Below, one piece after another: positions 1 to 13,900 of a stretch of 64,000 bases of DNA. Origin of the DNA: Numida meleagris. Its lineage: Eukaryota; Chordata; Aves; Galliformes; Numididae. The notes beneath the pieces are model-generated. The model was not told the DNA's origin and made no database searches. It saw only the letters and a list, made by a program, of their open reading frames with translations. The stretch lies in NCBI RefSeq assembly GCF_002078875.1, contig NC_034414.1, positions 26,756,637 to 26,820,636 on the forward strand, written 5' to 3'. Position 1 is the first letter of the stretch. Each line of letters starts with the position of its first letter. The position numbers were made by a program, and so were the translations under genes.

Positions 1-465
1 ATTAAAGGCATTGCAGTCAGTCAGCTCCCCAGTACGGGCAGCAGAGTGGCTGCCGTGTACTTTGCTGAACATTTTGAAGTTACAGTGTAGTTAACTAGAT
101 CTTAAGAGATGGTTTTTCCTTTAAAATAGGAGTAATGATGCCAGTGTTGTGTGTGAACCCCATAGCATCACATCGCAAGTGGGTAAGTGGTCCAGGAGGC
201 GATAAAAATTGAAGGTTTTTGATAAACTTTGTTCAACCTGAAATTGGTCCTAAATTTTGCCCTTGGATCTTGCTGAGTACAATTTAAACAGAACCCTAAG
301 CGTAATGAGAGCAAAACAGTTTTCTAACAACTCTTTGAAGAAGTGATTTTTTTTGTTGTTGCTACAAGTTTGTACAAAGCCGATGTAGTGGCTTGTACTT
401 TATTATAGCATTTTCTAAAAACTTCATGTATGAATCTTCTCGTATACTAACCTTTTATCACTGTT

Positions 466-487
466 CACATTCACATTTGTGAATGTG
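466..487. repeat. Near-perfect palindrome, 10-bp arms
   Basis: CACATTCACA at 466-475 is followed by two T and then its exact reverse complement at 478-487. The function is unknown; it could be a chance cruciform or a dimeric protein-binding site. Confidence 0.7.
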
Positions 488-1845
488 GCAATTTTAGTTT
501 CTGAAAAACAGATCTTTTTTTCTGCTTTTCTTTATAGTAAAGAGTATACATTTTATGAGAAATTTAAAAGGAATCTGTAAATATTGACATCTGATTTATT
601 CAGTCTAGATTGTTATTTGCTTTGTCGTTGTCTGAAAAGTACAATATGTAAGTGCACTTCACAGTTCGAATTAGGCTTTAATATAAGCAAGCTCAAGTTT
701 GACTTGGTAAATTCTGTGTTTTGCTGTCATTTCCACAATATTCTTTGTTATCTGATAAAACGATATTCTGTCTCTCAAGAATTCATAGCTGTTATTTCAT
801 CTGACTTGAGAACAGAGATAATGTGTTTTATTGAATTCATTAAAAAACTTGAACTGGAAAAAAAGTACAAACTTTGCGGTCTCATATACTGGCTTTTTTC
901 CTTCCCTATCTCAGTTTCAAATACAACTATCTAGAAATACAAACGGATTGCTGACACTTGGTAATTGAACTAAATACAAGAGCAGGCTTATCCAACCGTC
1001 TCATTCAAGTAAACATTTTTAAGGGCTGATAGCATTAAAACAAATCTCACTGAATGAGGCTTTTATGTGGTTTTCAGCAGTAGTTTTCCTAAGAGGAGAT
1101 TGTTATGTTGCACATTTGCTCAATGCTGTCCATTTGCATAAGCTTTGAGGAAAAATATGGAGATCAGTGCTTCACCTTGGGGAGAAATGGTAACTAAATG
1201 TCAAGGTCTAAGAACTAAAAGCCGTGAAACTGTGTGACTTAGGCAGTCAAGTAGTTGGGACCAGTCTTTATGTCAACGGCATACTTAAGAAGACAGAATT
1301 TTGACCAGTAAAGCAGTAATTTTATGTAGAGGTAGGAATTGGTAAAGCTCACTTAGGAGCTCTGCAGTTTGTTATTGACTTGCTGAACAGCTTGTTCTCT
1401 CAGGACTTGGTGCCAGTCCTCAGGAACAGGAAAGATGAGCTGATTTGTTCCTTATGTCGTAGTCATCTCCTTGCAGGTTTGGGGACCTGGTCCTAATAAC
1501 AAAACAAAAAAAGACCCATTGAAAGCTATAAGAGCATCAGTCATCCCATCTTTCCTAAGCAAAAGAATGAGTTTTCGTAGTGAGCAGACCAGGGTTATAT
1601 TCTGGTAAACTCTAAATCTCTATGTTGGAAGAAATAGCAAATAAATATTTTGACCTGGTAAGCCAGTTTCAGGAAACGTGTTGCTTCAAAACAGAATGGA
1701 TATAACAAATGAAAGCTTTCACACAATAACATCTTATACAGAGCTTAATAATCTTATTGCTTGTAGTTTCTTGGAGCTGACGTGTTCACTGGGTTTTCTG
1801 AAATGGGCAGTACTTGGTTAGAAAAGCCTCCATTAGGCAATAATT

Positions 1846-1944
1846 TGTGTGTGTGTGTATGTGTGTATATATATATTCTGCTAGTTACTTATTTAGCTTT
1901 ATATATATATATGTATATAAAGCTAAATATATATATATAATATA
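1846..1944. repeat. TG/TA microsatellite with embedded AT-rich hairpin
   Basis: A TG tract runs into a TA tract (1846-1876). After a short gap, a 16-nt arm at 1890-1905 is matched exactly in reverse complement at 1914-1929 across an 8-nt loop, and a further TA tract follows. The outer part of each arm contains AGCT, so the hairpin is more than simple TA self-complementarity. Confidence 0.85.
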
Positions 1945-4900
1945 CTGCATTTATTATGCCTATCTCCGAATTTGAGTGCTTGTTACTGCTTTCCTGACAG
2001 GATGTTTTGAAGGACAGTGTGTCCCTCCCTTTGGGTCAAGGCAGGACAGGGAACGGATCTTCATCCTTAAGAACTGGAGCCATTTTAAACAATGATGCAC
2101 CTTTGATATGTGCTTGCCCAAAGAGAAGAGCGGTATCAGCTAGGACACTTCCTCATATTGTTGTTTACTCAGAAACACGTCACTCCGAAGGTCTCAAATC
2201 TTTACAAAGTCCACTTTGTAATCTGGAGTGCATGCAGAGCTGTAATTTGTGGAAGCTTGATTTCTTGCAGACCTTTGTACAAGTCAGTTTGAAACTCTAC
2301 CTTTGCTTTACAGATATAGTTTAGCAGGCTGATTTACACAGCCATTTTAGAAGTAGCAAGACTAATGTTGATTAGTTTTTTTCCAATCACAGCTAACATC
2401 TCTCATGTCTTTATAGATTAGTAAACAACCTCATAGTAGAATTAAAGGTTTCGTATATTTTGCTTTTAAAGGTAATGTTTTCTGCTGAAACTCACTGCAA
2501 ATTTACTGCTGCTGAGCACCTCCTGTCTTTTATCTTTATGGGGGTGTGCGCTGGTGCTAGGCAGGTGCTGCTGCTGGATTACGTGGATTACTGCTGTTTA
2601 TTGCATAGGTTTCTCAATTTGAAGGAGTGTCGCTGCTTTAATTTCGGTGACATGGGTGTAGCATTTCAAGAACTACTGGGCACAGGGAATGCAGGCAGTA
2701 AGTATTGTGCCAGCTAATGAACATCAAACATATTTGCTCACGCATCTGCACACTGCTCTCTGAACCAACAGCTGAATGGCTTTTCCTACATGTAGCATTC
2801 TGCTTTGGGGGTGTTAGATGAGAAAATCTGTCCTGAAACTATTTTCCAAAAAATATGGATCCTATTTTACCTGTGACATACAATAGTCTTTCAGATGATG
2901 AGAAGGAGCCATTTTGGCGAATTAAAATGAAGTGGCGAAGCTTTGTGAGGAATTGTTCTGCTGTTTTTTTTTTCCCCTTTAAAATCTGTATGTAAATCGG
3001 AGAGCTGATTACAACTAAGAGCTGTAAGAATATCTAATTGTATTTTGATAAGTGGTTAGCTCTTCTGGGTGTGGTGTTGTGATTGAATATCAGTTTTCAT
3101 AAGAGGTTAGGTTTTTCTTGGAGGGAAGATACCTGCTGTACTCAAAAAGTAGACAGTTGTGTCCTTTGAAGCATAAAATCATTGTTCATATAAAGTTAGC
3201 AACTTGCTTCAAAGCAAAAGTTTTGAGTATTGATGCTTACTAGGAATTTGGGATTCAATTGAGCTGCTGACTTTGAGAAAACCACATGCAGCCTCAGCTG
3301 AGTTTATAGAACTGTCATAGAAAAATGATGGAGAATCTAATAATGGCTAGTAACTTCAGCAGGGATTGTCGTGAATTTGCAAGTAATTCTAAGTAAAGTA
3401 GAAATACTTCTGGTGCTCTCCTGGCTGCTGTAAAGCAGATCTTTTCCCTTTCAAGGGAAGTGGAGAAGGACGGCAGAGGGAGCCCTGGGTGATGGGGCGT
3501 GTTGCGATTGGAATTGCTTTTAAGATTCGCAGCATAGTGATGTGTTGGCTGCTGGCATGGAAAATTTCTGTGAGTACCTTCAGGGAGATGGGGAAGGGAG
3601 GATTGTAACTGTGGCTTTCCTACCAAGTTTTTAATTTTGGTTTGTACAGAAATGAAGAGGATTGTTCACAACTGAGCCTTTCTGAATATAACTGTGGTGT
3701 TGTCTTTCACTTGCTGCATTGATACCATTTCAATTTATTTCTTTATTTTTAGCTAGGAAAGGCTTTTTATTCCCTGCAATTTTTAATGGACGGGAAAGCG
3801 GAGCAAAGAAGAAATGAATTTTCTTGCACTCTGAGTGTGCGTGGAGGCCCTGTGCGCTGCATCTCCTCGCGTGGTCACTGAGGTGCCGCACTGAGGCACG
3901 AGGGCACAGCACAGCCTCTGCTGCCAGCCCTGGGGCTCCGAAGACCTTTGTCATCGCTGTGATGAACGTACAGTCCCAGTCCAAATTCCTCTGTAACCTG
4001 TAATCCCAAGTATGATAGCAATGTGGGTTGATTTAGTTCAGGCAGCTTCGTAATGTGTGGGTGAAGGAAGTGAGATAACATTGCGAGAGCTCAGCATTAT
4101 TCTGCAGTGCAACTTGAGGTTACAAGTGAAGTGAGGTACTGGCCCCAATGTACCTTTCACTGTTAGTACTAGGACTTCATTTTATACTTGGTTTACCTCG
4201 AGTCTGGCATGAAATTATTTTATCCCGCATTTGCCTATAGGTTATATGGATTCTTTGCAATGAGTGAATGTGTTCAAAGCATAATGATTTGATAAATGTT
4301 TAAATTCTAATTGATGATGGGGGTGGGTATTTCCTGATATCTAATAGTGGTTAAGAAGAGTTAGTCACCAGTGGTCAGGAAATACCAACTCCAGATTAGA
4401 CTGAGTTCAGTTATCTTAAAAATGTTTTAAAGGTATTTCAGTGTCCATCTAAATGTGGTATGTTGACAGGGATGTTATGTGCGTAATGGCATCTTGTTTT
4501 GGTGTGTAAATATAGAATATGTACTGGAATGTGTGTTCTGTGTGCTGCATGTGTGTTGTCTTGGAATCATTGCCTCCACCTCCCCACCTTTTGGGAATTG
4601 GTCCCACTGTGGTGTCTAAAACCTGATTTGACTTCTATAACTGGAAGAGTTAATTTTGTATTCTCAAATTAAAGAATACTTGCTAACATTCCCCCTGCTT
4701 GGCAAACACAATTAAGTCTGTATGTAAGTAGCATAGTACATTTCAGTGCAAGTTTAAAAATGTCATTTCAGGTTGGTCGGGTTCCTTCCTCTGTGCCTGT
4801 GGCAGTGATCATTGTGTGAATCCAATGGGAAGCATTTTTTTCCCTCGAGAGTTGCGAATTTTTTTATTCCTATATGATCTTTATGATATTATGGATGTAT

Positions 4901-7900
4901 GATATAAATGTTCTTCAGTTTAAAGATTAATCTGGTGCTTGTATGTACTTCTGTGCCACTGACAGAAAGTTAAAGCACTGATACCAGAGAAAAATGTTGT
5001 TCTCTCCCCCTTCCCCCCCTGTATCTGAACTGAAGGAGGTACTTGTTTTGCTTCTCACACTCCTTCCTAATGTAGCAAAAATGCCTATTGGGCTTGCATT
5101 GGGTTTTCACAGAAACACGTCAGTTTTTTTTTAAGGTGGATTACCAGTCTTTTGATATGGTTAAGCAGATGCCATGATAAACTTCAGATGTCTGTTTAAG
5201 AGATCTTGAAAGATAAAATACCAGGAAGACTGAGTAATGTTTCCTTTTTAATCTCATTCATCCTGCTTAGCTCTGTTTAGATAAAGATGTACCTCCTCCA
5301 TGCAGGAATGGGTGCAGAGATGAGAAAGCTGCCTGTACCAGCCAGTAAAGTGAGCAGGTCAAATGAACCAGATGTGAAGTATACAGTAGATGGTGGCTAA
5401 TGAACTTAACAGCTGTGGATATAGAATCAAAAACAACTCCCCAACATGCCCTCAACCCAAACTGTTGATGATCCACTCTGAATGGTGTCTTGTTACTTTT
5501 TGATACTGAGAACGCTCTCAAAGGGCCTGAGATTTCAGATGCTGTTTATCATCTAATGTAATGCTGCTTAAAAGTACTTCCCAATTTTTATGTATGGGTT
5601 TAAGTTTATGACTGCTACTCTTCTGCAGATAAGTGTGCAGAATTTGGAACCTATAAGATGTTTTTTGTTTAAAAAAAAAAGGCATTCATTGTTCAGTGCA
5701 AGACTGGAGTCGTAATCTTTACTTAAATTCAATACCTCATTTTGTTTTTAAAGATCCTTACCAAAGTTTAGCTTTGATACGATTACAAGGCAAAATCAGT
5801 TCTTCATCTATAGCTGTACTGTTCTGCAGATGTGGGTCTACATAATACTTCAGTGTGAGAGGTAGTAATTCAGGGAAGCGCTCTTGTCAAATAATTGCAT
5901 GTGCAATTGAAAAGGGATGGGATATCTTACAGAAAAAGGACGCATCGCATAGCTCTCTTCTGTGTATTTTTTCTGTGTTTACAGTGTGTTTGTCAGTAAG
6001 GGTGAAGCATATTTTCAGAGGATGGTAGCAGTATGTTGCTTCCTGCAGTAGTATGAGCTGCTGCATGGCCGTCCTCGCTCTTCTGCTCCTCTTGGTGAAG
6101 CGAGCTCTTTACAGCAGGGTGAGTGCTCTAATCTTCAGGTAGATATTCTGATAGTGTTCCAGCTCTTCCATGGTATTACTTGTCTCTAAAACCAGCAGTG
6201 TTTGGGTTTCTGTTAGGCATCTACTCTTCTCATACTTGAACAGCTCTTGGAGGGCTCGTATGTTCATACAGGGATCTACTGTTTTGCTTGCAATCCATTG
6301 TACAGGCCTTAGTGTGCATCTGGTATAATGGAATAAGATCAAGAAAACTGAACGAAAATGCAAAGGTTGACTTATACCAACGCTGAACAATCTTACAAGT
6401 TACTTCTAGAAATTATATCTGGCATTGGAACGAGCCTTTGTAAATTCTGTGGATGTTGCGGAACCTTTCCCAGAGACAATTTAGTCTAGATACTTGCTCC
6501 AACTTGCTCCAGTCTTTGCTGTTTAGGAAAGCAATGTTGAAGGAACATTTGTTGGAGGCTGGAACGTGGCAGGGATGTGACAAAAAACACAACTGACTTT
6601 TGTATTCAGGATTGTTGTGAGAAATTTTGGGACTGCTCCTGACTTATCCTGCTGTCTTAGTCTCTTTTCTGCCTTTTGACTTCTTTCCTTTTCAGTATAG
6701 GTGCTTTTCTTTTTTTTTCAAGTGTAATCTTGTGAAGATAAACGTACTTTAGGACCTAACTGGGTAATTGTATGCTTCTGTGCTTGTATTAACTATTATG
6801 CTCTGCTGGAGTAGTCTGAAGCTTCTTGTTGTTTTGGCTTATAGGTCTTATTAGTACACTCGGATATCCTTTCTTCTGCACAGTTATTTCTGTAGGTTTG
6901 TGCTGAACAATAAAGTAGCTTTATCAGTACAACAAAACTGAATATCGCAGATGAAAGGATTTTTGAATAATGCTTGCCAGTTGTTTTCAAGGTTGCAAGA
7001 CTAAATCTTGCTCATAACTCAAAAGACAGTGGGAAATAAGGTGCTGTGGTGTAGAGGAGCAGGTAACTTGCTTCTCTGCTTATGTCGTGGTCGTCGCATT
7101 GCAGAAAAGGCGTGGTGGCACTGAAGGCCTTGCATAGGTCATTGTACTCGAGGACTGTTGCCTGCTAAAAATGACTGGTTTCCTTTCTCCATCACAGAAG
7201 AATGGAGTTTATGAGCACGTGTACTGCAAAACAAAAACATGGATATAATGTAATATATTTTTAATGCTGTACAGACTATGTAAATGCTACTTCTGATGGT
7301 ATGTTGTGAATGGCAGTCGCTGTATTCTGTGCTAGTTTTCGTGGCACGGGATAGCTTCTGCTTCTAATAGGCATCCTAATGGATTGTGATTGTAACAGTG
7401 CCTTAGAAAATGTTTGCTTGTGAGTAGGGTCTCTTATAACTGGTGCGAATGCTACCAAAATCTAGGTAAAAGCAAACGGCTGATGGCTGCTTTGGTTTGT
7501 GTGTATCATGGTATCTTGGAATGTGAGATTGTGCTGCCAGCTATGACTAGCTACAGCCTGTCAGTGTAGCTTTTATTTTGACCCGAGGTCACATCCAGCT
7601 TGTTTAGGCTTCCCAGAACTATTTCAGGGAACCTGACCCAGAAGGAGGACCGGGAAGGCCCTTCCTGTTGTGTGCTGCTTCTGTGCACCTAGCATGAAGG
7701 GGTGTGGGTGGTGTGGGGAATTCAAAGGGAGTGTCTCAGGCTGTCCGGCACAGTGTGTCATGGCTGTGTTCTCGCATTTTGCTCTAGCTGTTTTTTGCTG
7801 TGAATGCTGAGGATTACATTACCTCTAAAATTAAGTCACTGGTTTCCACAGTGCTTAACTTACCATGTGAAAAGTGCCTGTTGTTTTAAGAACTCCAGCG

Positions 7901-10900
7901 ATTACTCCCCACGCAGACTTGGCTGGTTGCACTACACACAAATAAAAGCCGGTAAAGTGAGAGTTTGTAGGAGGTTTTTCTTCTCAAAGCCTGGGTGTAC
8001 TGGATTCAAATCATTAAGATATTTGTTAGCCCTTCTGGCTGAACTAGTTATAACCATGTACTCTGTTCAGCTGTCTTTGACCAGTTAAGCACTGCTGATT
8101 CTCCTACCGAAGTTTGTGAACTTCTCCTTCATTTCTGAAAAACTGAATGACCTATTTTGTGGGAGTTCTAAAACTAGCTTCTCCGGAAGATTGATTGTAC
8201 ATGAATTTCTAGGCACTCTGAGGAAGTTTATACCTTATTTTAAATGGGCATCTTAGTGTAGCTGAGGAGCTTGGCTTTTTATCTGAAATATCTCTACTGA
8301 AAACTTAATTCAGTGAGATCATTAAATAGAAGTTAATTGTATTTGTAGTGGGAATCTTTTACCACTTACAGTGTAGTCAGAAAATCAGTTTCTAGGTACT
8401 GATACATTGAAACAGTTTGAATCTTTGAAATGTATTAAATAAACAATTTTTCTTTTAACGTTGTGTTTAGTAGGGTTGAATGTTTGTCAAGTTAGAAAGC
8501 TTGGCCTTGGATTTTGACCATCACAGAATACATTCATTACACTAATCCATAATTCTGTTCATATTTCAAATCCATTTCTTTGTGATGTCTGTCAGTAGTT
8601 AGCCACTTTGAAGCTGTTTAAGGTGCCGTTTAGCAACAGCTGTGCTAGCTATGAACTAGTTTTACTCTTGTCCATATTTCTGTAGGTTTTTCTCCCCAGA
8701 CCTAGGAGATAATGTGAAGTCAATAGTACACACGTTGGCTGCTCCCATAATCCATGGATAATCTATGTTCTAGAAATTCAAAAAGCACTTTGTTTCCTTT
8801 CTTCCCCACTCCCAAAATAATTATATGAGGAGAACTGGAGCTGGAGGACTTGGTTCTGGATAAGAAGGTCGCTCAAATCTTTTTGAATGCTTTGCTTTAT
8901 TAGACAAATACGAAAGGGTAGAATTGCTTTATCTGCTCAACAGTGGTGTTCAAATTGAGTTTTAACTCATGCTGTTTGAAAGCTTTTGAAGATTAAGCTC
9001 AGTTATTTTGGAAATGGACTTGTAGATGTTCATTTTAATAAGATGTGTGGACTCTGAGTGCTTTATCAAGTTAGTAATCTATATTAGGATTTCTTTTTAC
9101 TACAGAAGCAGGGTGGGAATGAGGTGGAGCAGCTGCTGCATTTACAGCCACTCTCTGGCACAGAAAACATGGATTTGCCGTTTGCAGCAGATGCAGGTTT
9201 GTAGCATAAAGACAGAGCTCAGGGCAGGCTGCTGGTGCTCCATAGCCTTGACAGCCTTGTCAAGCACGTCCTTGTGCCTTGACTTACAAGGCAATCTGCT
9301 TTCATGTGGTTTTCTGTGTTTTTTTTTTTTCTTCCCCACAAGTACTATTTCTGTCTGGAAAAGATGAATTCAGCAGCAGGATAGCATGCATTAATATGTG
9401 ATACATGGGAAAATTTGCCTGCAGCCCTAACCCCAGATTTCTTTCACAGCCTTATCTAGCTATTGGGCATCTCTCTGTGGCATTCTGAGTGTGCAGAACT
9501 AGAAGTAGGCTGTTTCCCATATCTTCTCCTCTTCCTTAATTATATACTGCTCTAACTTTGTGCATTTATCAGCTGGGTCTCTTGCATATGGCTCCAATCT
9601 CCTGTATGTACAGAACTAGGTGTTCATAGCAAGTTGGCTGAAGTACATGACTCCAGTGGTGAGAAACTGACTGGATGCACACTATGATTCCTGTTGTGCC
9701 TATGTCAGCGAGCAACTGTTGAGTTTTGGCATGTGTTGCATTCCTGGGTGTGGTTGTAGCACAATCCAGGGTAGCCTCGGTTATCTTGGCATTGTTACAG
9801 CAGCTCATCAAAGTCTAGAGGTTCACATTATGGGCTCTGAAAAACTATGAAAAGCCTTTCATTCCAGACTGAAATTTTGGTGACCTTCATCTTTAAGGTT
9901 TTTTTTTTGTAAGATTTGAGAGAGAGAAGTTACACGAGTAGTAAGAAACACCTCACTGTGGTTTGCTTTCTTTTAAATATCATGGTGGGTAGAAAAAAAA
10001 TGGTCTTGGACATAACTGTGGTTGTTTTTCAGCTTCATGGTTTAGAATCCTAGTCATGGTATTTTCTCTGGTGTGGTTCAGGATTAAGGAGGCTTCATTT
10101 TAGAATATTAGGATGTATGGTCTGCTTTCAGCCATTGCAAATGTTGAGCCTTGAGAAACTTCTGAACTGCAAATTTATCGGCCAGTATAGAACCGAGCTG
10201 TGAGTTAAAATTGAATGCAGGACTAGATATGAGAGGGGAAAATGAGGAGTGAGCACGGAAAAAGGGAATTCCCAACAGGAAACATGGGCATGACTATGCT
10301 GGAAACTGTTGTCACTTACTTAGTAGTGCTGGCATCACTCAAACTCAAGACTTGCAAAAGCTAAGAACGTTTGTGTTGTCAGACACTGTGTACTTTATAG
10401 AAATGTTTCTACATAATCCTCGCATTAACAGTGCTGAAGGTCAGCTTCCTGTGGTCTTACTTCATGAGAAAGAGAGGAGGATGGAAGAGGAGAGTACGAT
10501 GTTTGCCCATGTGGCCTTTGCCTTTATAGAGTTTTTTGTCATAGATAGTGAGGGAACAACAAAATAGAAAACTCATTCAATAATGTAAGCTCTTTAGTAG
10601 CAAAAAAAATTGTGAGTGACTAAACTAGGCTGCCCTTGCAAATTCTAACCTTACTTATTTTGCAGTTAAGGCTTCTTTCATGAAATTTATTTGTGCGGTA
10701 AAATGTTGAGTGTAAATAACTGAAAAGCATGTTATTGCATGAATGAATGATCTTTCTGTGTAATATTTATAAGTTTGCACACTTTGCTTAACCACTGGAA
10801 AAAAACAGTTTGACGTAACTCTGAAATGTCCTTGGTCTGAAATCTGAGTAAAAGTAGTTTGTGGCTTCCAACAGTCGTCTTGAGGCATGCAATTCAAATG

Positions 10901-13900
10901 CCCGTAGTCACTTGCATAATTTTACTGTCATGAGGTTAAGTTGGCCAAAGAAACATAAAATAGATGTTTAGATCTTCTCCTCCTAATTTTTGCCACCTGA
11001 CTGGTGCTGCTTTTTTTCTGAGTAGGTTTCCAACTTCTCAGTCTTGATGCTGGGAAATTAGTGTGATAAAATGGAATTTATGTAAAGCCTTCCCTTGTAA
11101 ATATAAGCCTTTGGCATCTCTGTCTGCAGTGGAAAGCCAGGCTGCTACAAATGTCGGAAGAAACCTATTTTAGGAGATGAGAAGCTCTGCAGTTCACATC
11201 TGAGCACCGTTGCTCTCCACAGAAATAAGCACTGCTGGAGGGGAGTGCTGCCTCAAGCAGTGGTAGCTGTCTGGTGCGATGTGCCTGGCTCTGGAAGGCT
11301 GCAGGGAAGGTGTTGCTGTGCAGAGGAACTCAGGAGGTGAAGTACCCAAAGTCAGCAGATGAACATGCAGCTTGGACACAAAATTCAGACACACAGCTGT
11401 GTCTTCAGGTTTGGAGCTGTGCGCCAGCAATCAGCTTGGATGGTATACTGCTGCTGAACCAGGTGGCTGTTTGAGCTGAGAAGAAACAACCAACGCAGAG
11501 CAGAGTAGGATGGCACTGTAATACAGCTATCTGGTGCTTGGTAGGCAGTCAACCTTTGATGCAGTGAAAGTTATTCTTTTGGAAGTGCACCTGTCTGTGC
11601 TAGGAAATGCTCTTGGAGAGAGCCTACCAAGTCTGATGTAGTCAGCTTTTGTTTTCACTTGGTGCTTTGGCTACATGTGCTTACAAGACAGTAGTTGACA
11701 TGAATTGGGGCCATGCTGGGGTCAACAGCAGTGCAATTTGGGTGTAGTTTTTGCTGTGTATGCTTATGTTTTCAGACCAAGTGATATGTAGCGTCAAAGG
11801 GAGGTGAGGTGATGCTTGTTCACCTGGGTCTGTGGCGAAGATGAACTTGTGTGGAACTTGCTGGCAAGAATGGATTTTGCCAGCAATTTAGAAGATCTGA
11901 TTTTTGCCAGAGTGGAAGAAGCTGACTTTTGATTCCATACCTGTGTTGCTATGTGTGTGCATTCCCTGCTCTGAATTTCACTCCTTGAATCTAGTAAGGT
12001 AAAGTGTAACGTACATAGAGGAATTATAGGATAATTGAGGAATGCATAGTTGTGATTCCCTGTGAAGGGAGACGGTGTTGTCTCCCACGTAACTGTAATA
12101 CCATTCTAGTTGGTGCTATGCTTGTTAGCGGTGCCCTGTGCGCTGCCTAACATGCAAAGGACAATTGCATGTTCTGTAAGGAACAGACTGTTTTTCATGG
12201 TTTCCAGACTTAGAAAAGGAGAACAGAAGGCACTGTTGAGAATAGTGATCTATGAATAGAGTAGTTATACTAGGGTCATCTGTCGGAATAATTGAGTTTA
12301 TTCAATGTGCTGCACAAATCAGTGGACTCTGTGGCTAGTCACTGGTGGAGGCAATACAGTTCTGACTTCTCTGTTGGTTTGGATCTGGCAGCATGCACTT
12401 AGTCGCCATTGTGCCTGCCTGCTGCTGGGTGCTGACTGTCACATTGCACGTGTTTTTAGCCTGCTCTCCTGCTTATCCTGGTTTGTCCCCCAACTCAGCT
12501 GCCACCCCAGGAAGCAGCTGTCTGCTGTGGAAGTAAGGTTTGGTGTGGCTGGCATGGTGCTGAGAGCAGGCAGTGACGCTGCATCCTACCTCACAGCAGA
12601 GTGAAGCCTGTGCTGCTTCTGTTTCAAATGTCTTAGTACCAGAAGTGAAATCTGTTGCTTGCTGCTGCAGTTATTCATCCTCAGGCAGCATGCGATGTGG
12701 TGATGGTAGAATCTGAATGCTCAGGTACTCGGAGGAAGCTTCTGAGAGTAGTGAATTGACTACTTGCTCAGTGCTCTGCTGGGCCTTAGGGAGGTCTGGT
12801 AGGTAGCAATGAGCTGTGCTGTGGCTGTGGGGAGGCAGCTGCTGGGTGCTGGCCAGGTGATATTTCTGTCTGTGTTGGGACTGAAGCTTCATCGATCGCT
12901 CTAATGAGCGTGAGGCAGAGTGAGAAGGGAAGGCAATTTTCCTGGGTGTTTCCTGTTTGGCTTTCCATCCTCCTCTGCCAAGCAACTTAGAGCTGAGAAG
13001 ATGACAGCTATCTCTATGATTCAAGAGGCTGCAGCAGCCAGATGATGACCCGCATGCATTACTTGTGGGCTGTGCCCTCTGTGGCGTACTGTGCCACCAG
13101 GCCCTGCGCTGCAGAGGGTGGGAGCTATGTGTGTTGCAGTAGATCATTGTAGCTGCTTTATGAGTAATTAGACGTCTGATTTTCAGTCAGCTTTTACTCA
13201 GGCCTGTGGTATCTCCTTTAAGTTCATCAGTAATTGCCAAGGCCTGAAACATCAGGCAATTATAATGCTGATAGCTGCACCCAGTTTACCACTTCTCCCA
13301 AGTAACAGGCTAGGCCAGGCCCTATACCTTTATTTAATTAGCATCAAGTAAGAGAGAAAAAGAACAACAAAACTGCAGAAGTTCATCTTGCTTCTCTGAA
13401 GACTTTCTTTGTTCCTGTCTCAGCCAGCATTGTATCTTAAGGAAGCACGGCATTTTAAATAAAATTGGTAGGTGCTCAGTTGCAGTCCAATAGGCAATAT
13501 TTCTGTAGCTCTCACCTGATCATAGCTGACAGAATCTGCTTTACTGATGGCTCAAGATATTTCTAACTTACTTCAGCAGATATTGCTTGTAATTATCCTT
13601 TTGTTTGACGATTTTGCTGAATAAATAGCACTTTATGCTCTTCTACTGTTGTTTTTAAGTTTGCCATCTATTGGTCTGTCAGTGCCAAAATAAACACACT
13701 GATTTAGAATCTTCTAAATGGGAGAGCAGTTGATGTGTCGTGATGACCCAGGAGCTTTGTGAGCATCCATGGCTCAGGCATTGCAGCGTTGGTGGATGGA
13801 TCTCAGCTGCTTACGTGAATACACCAGGAAACTGAAAGTGAGCTGTAGCATTTCGAGCTGCATGTTCTTACTTTCTTTTGAACATGTGATTGACCAACTG

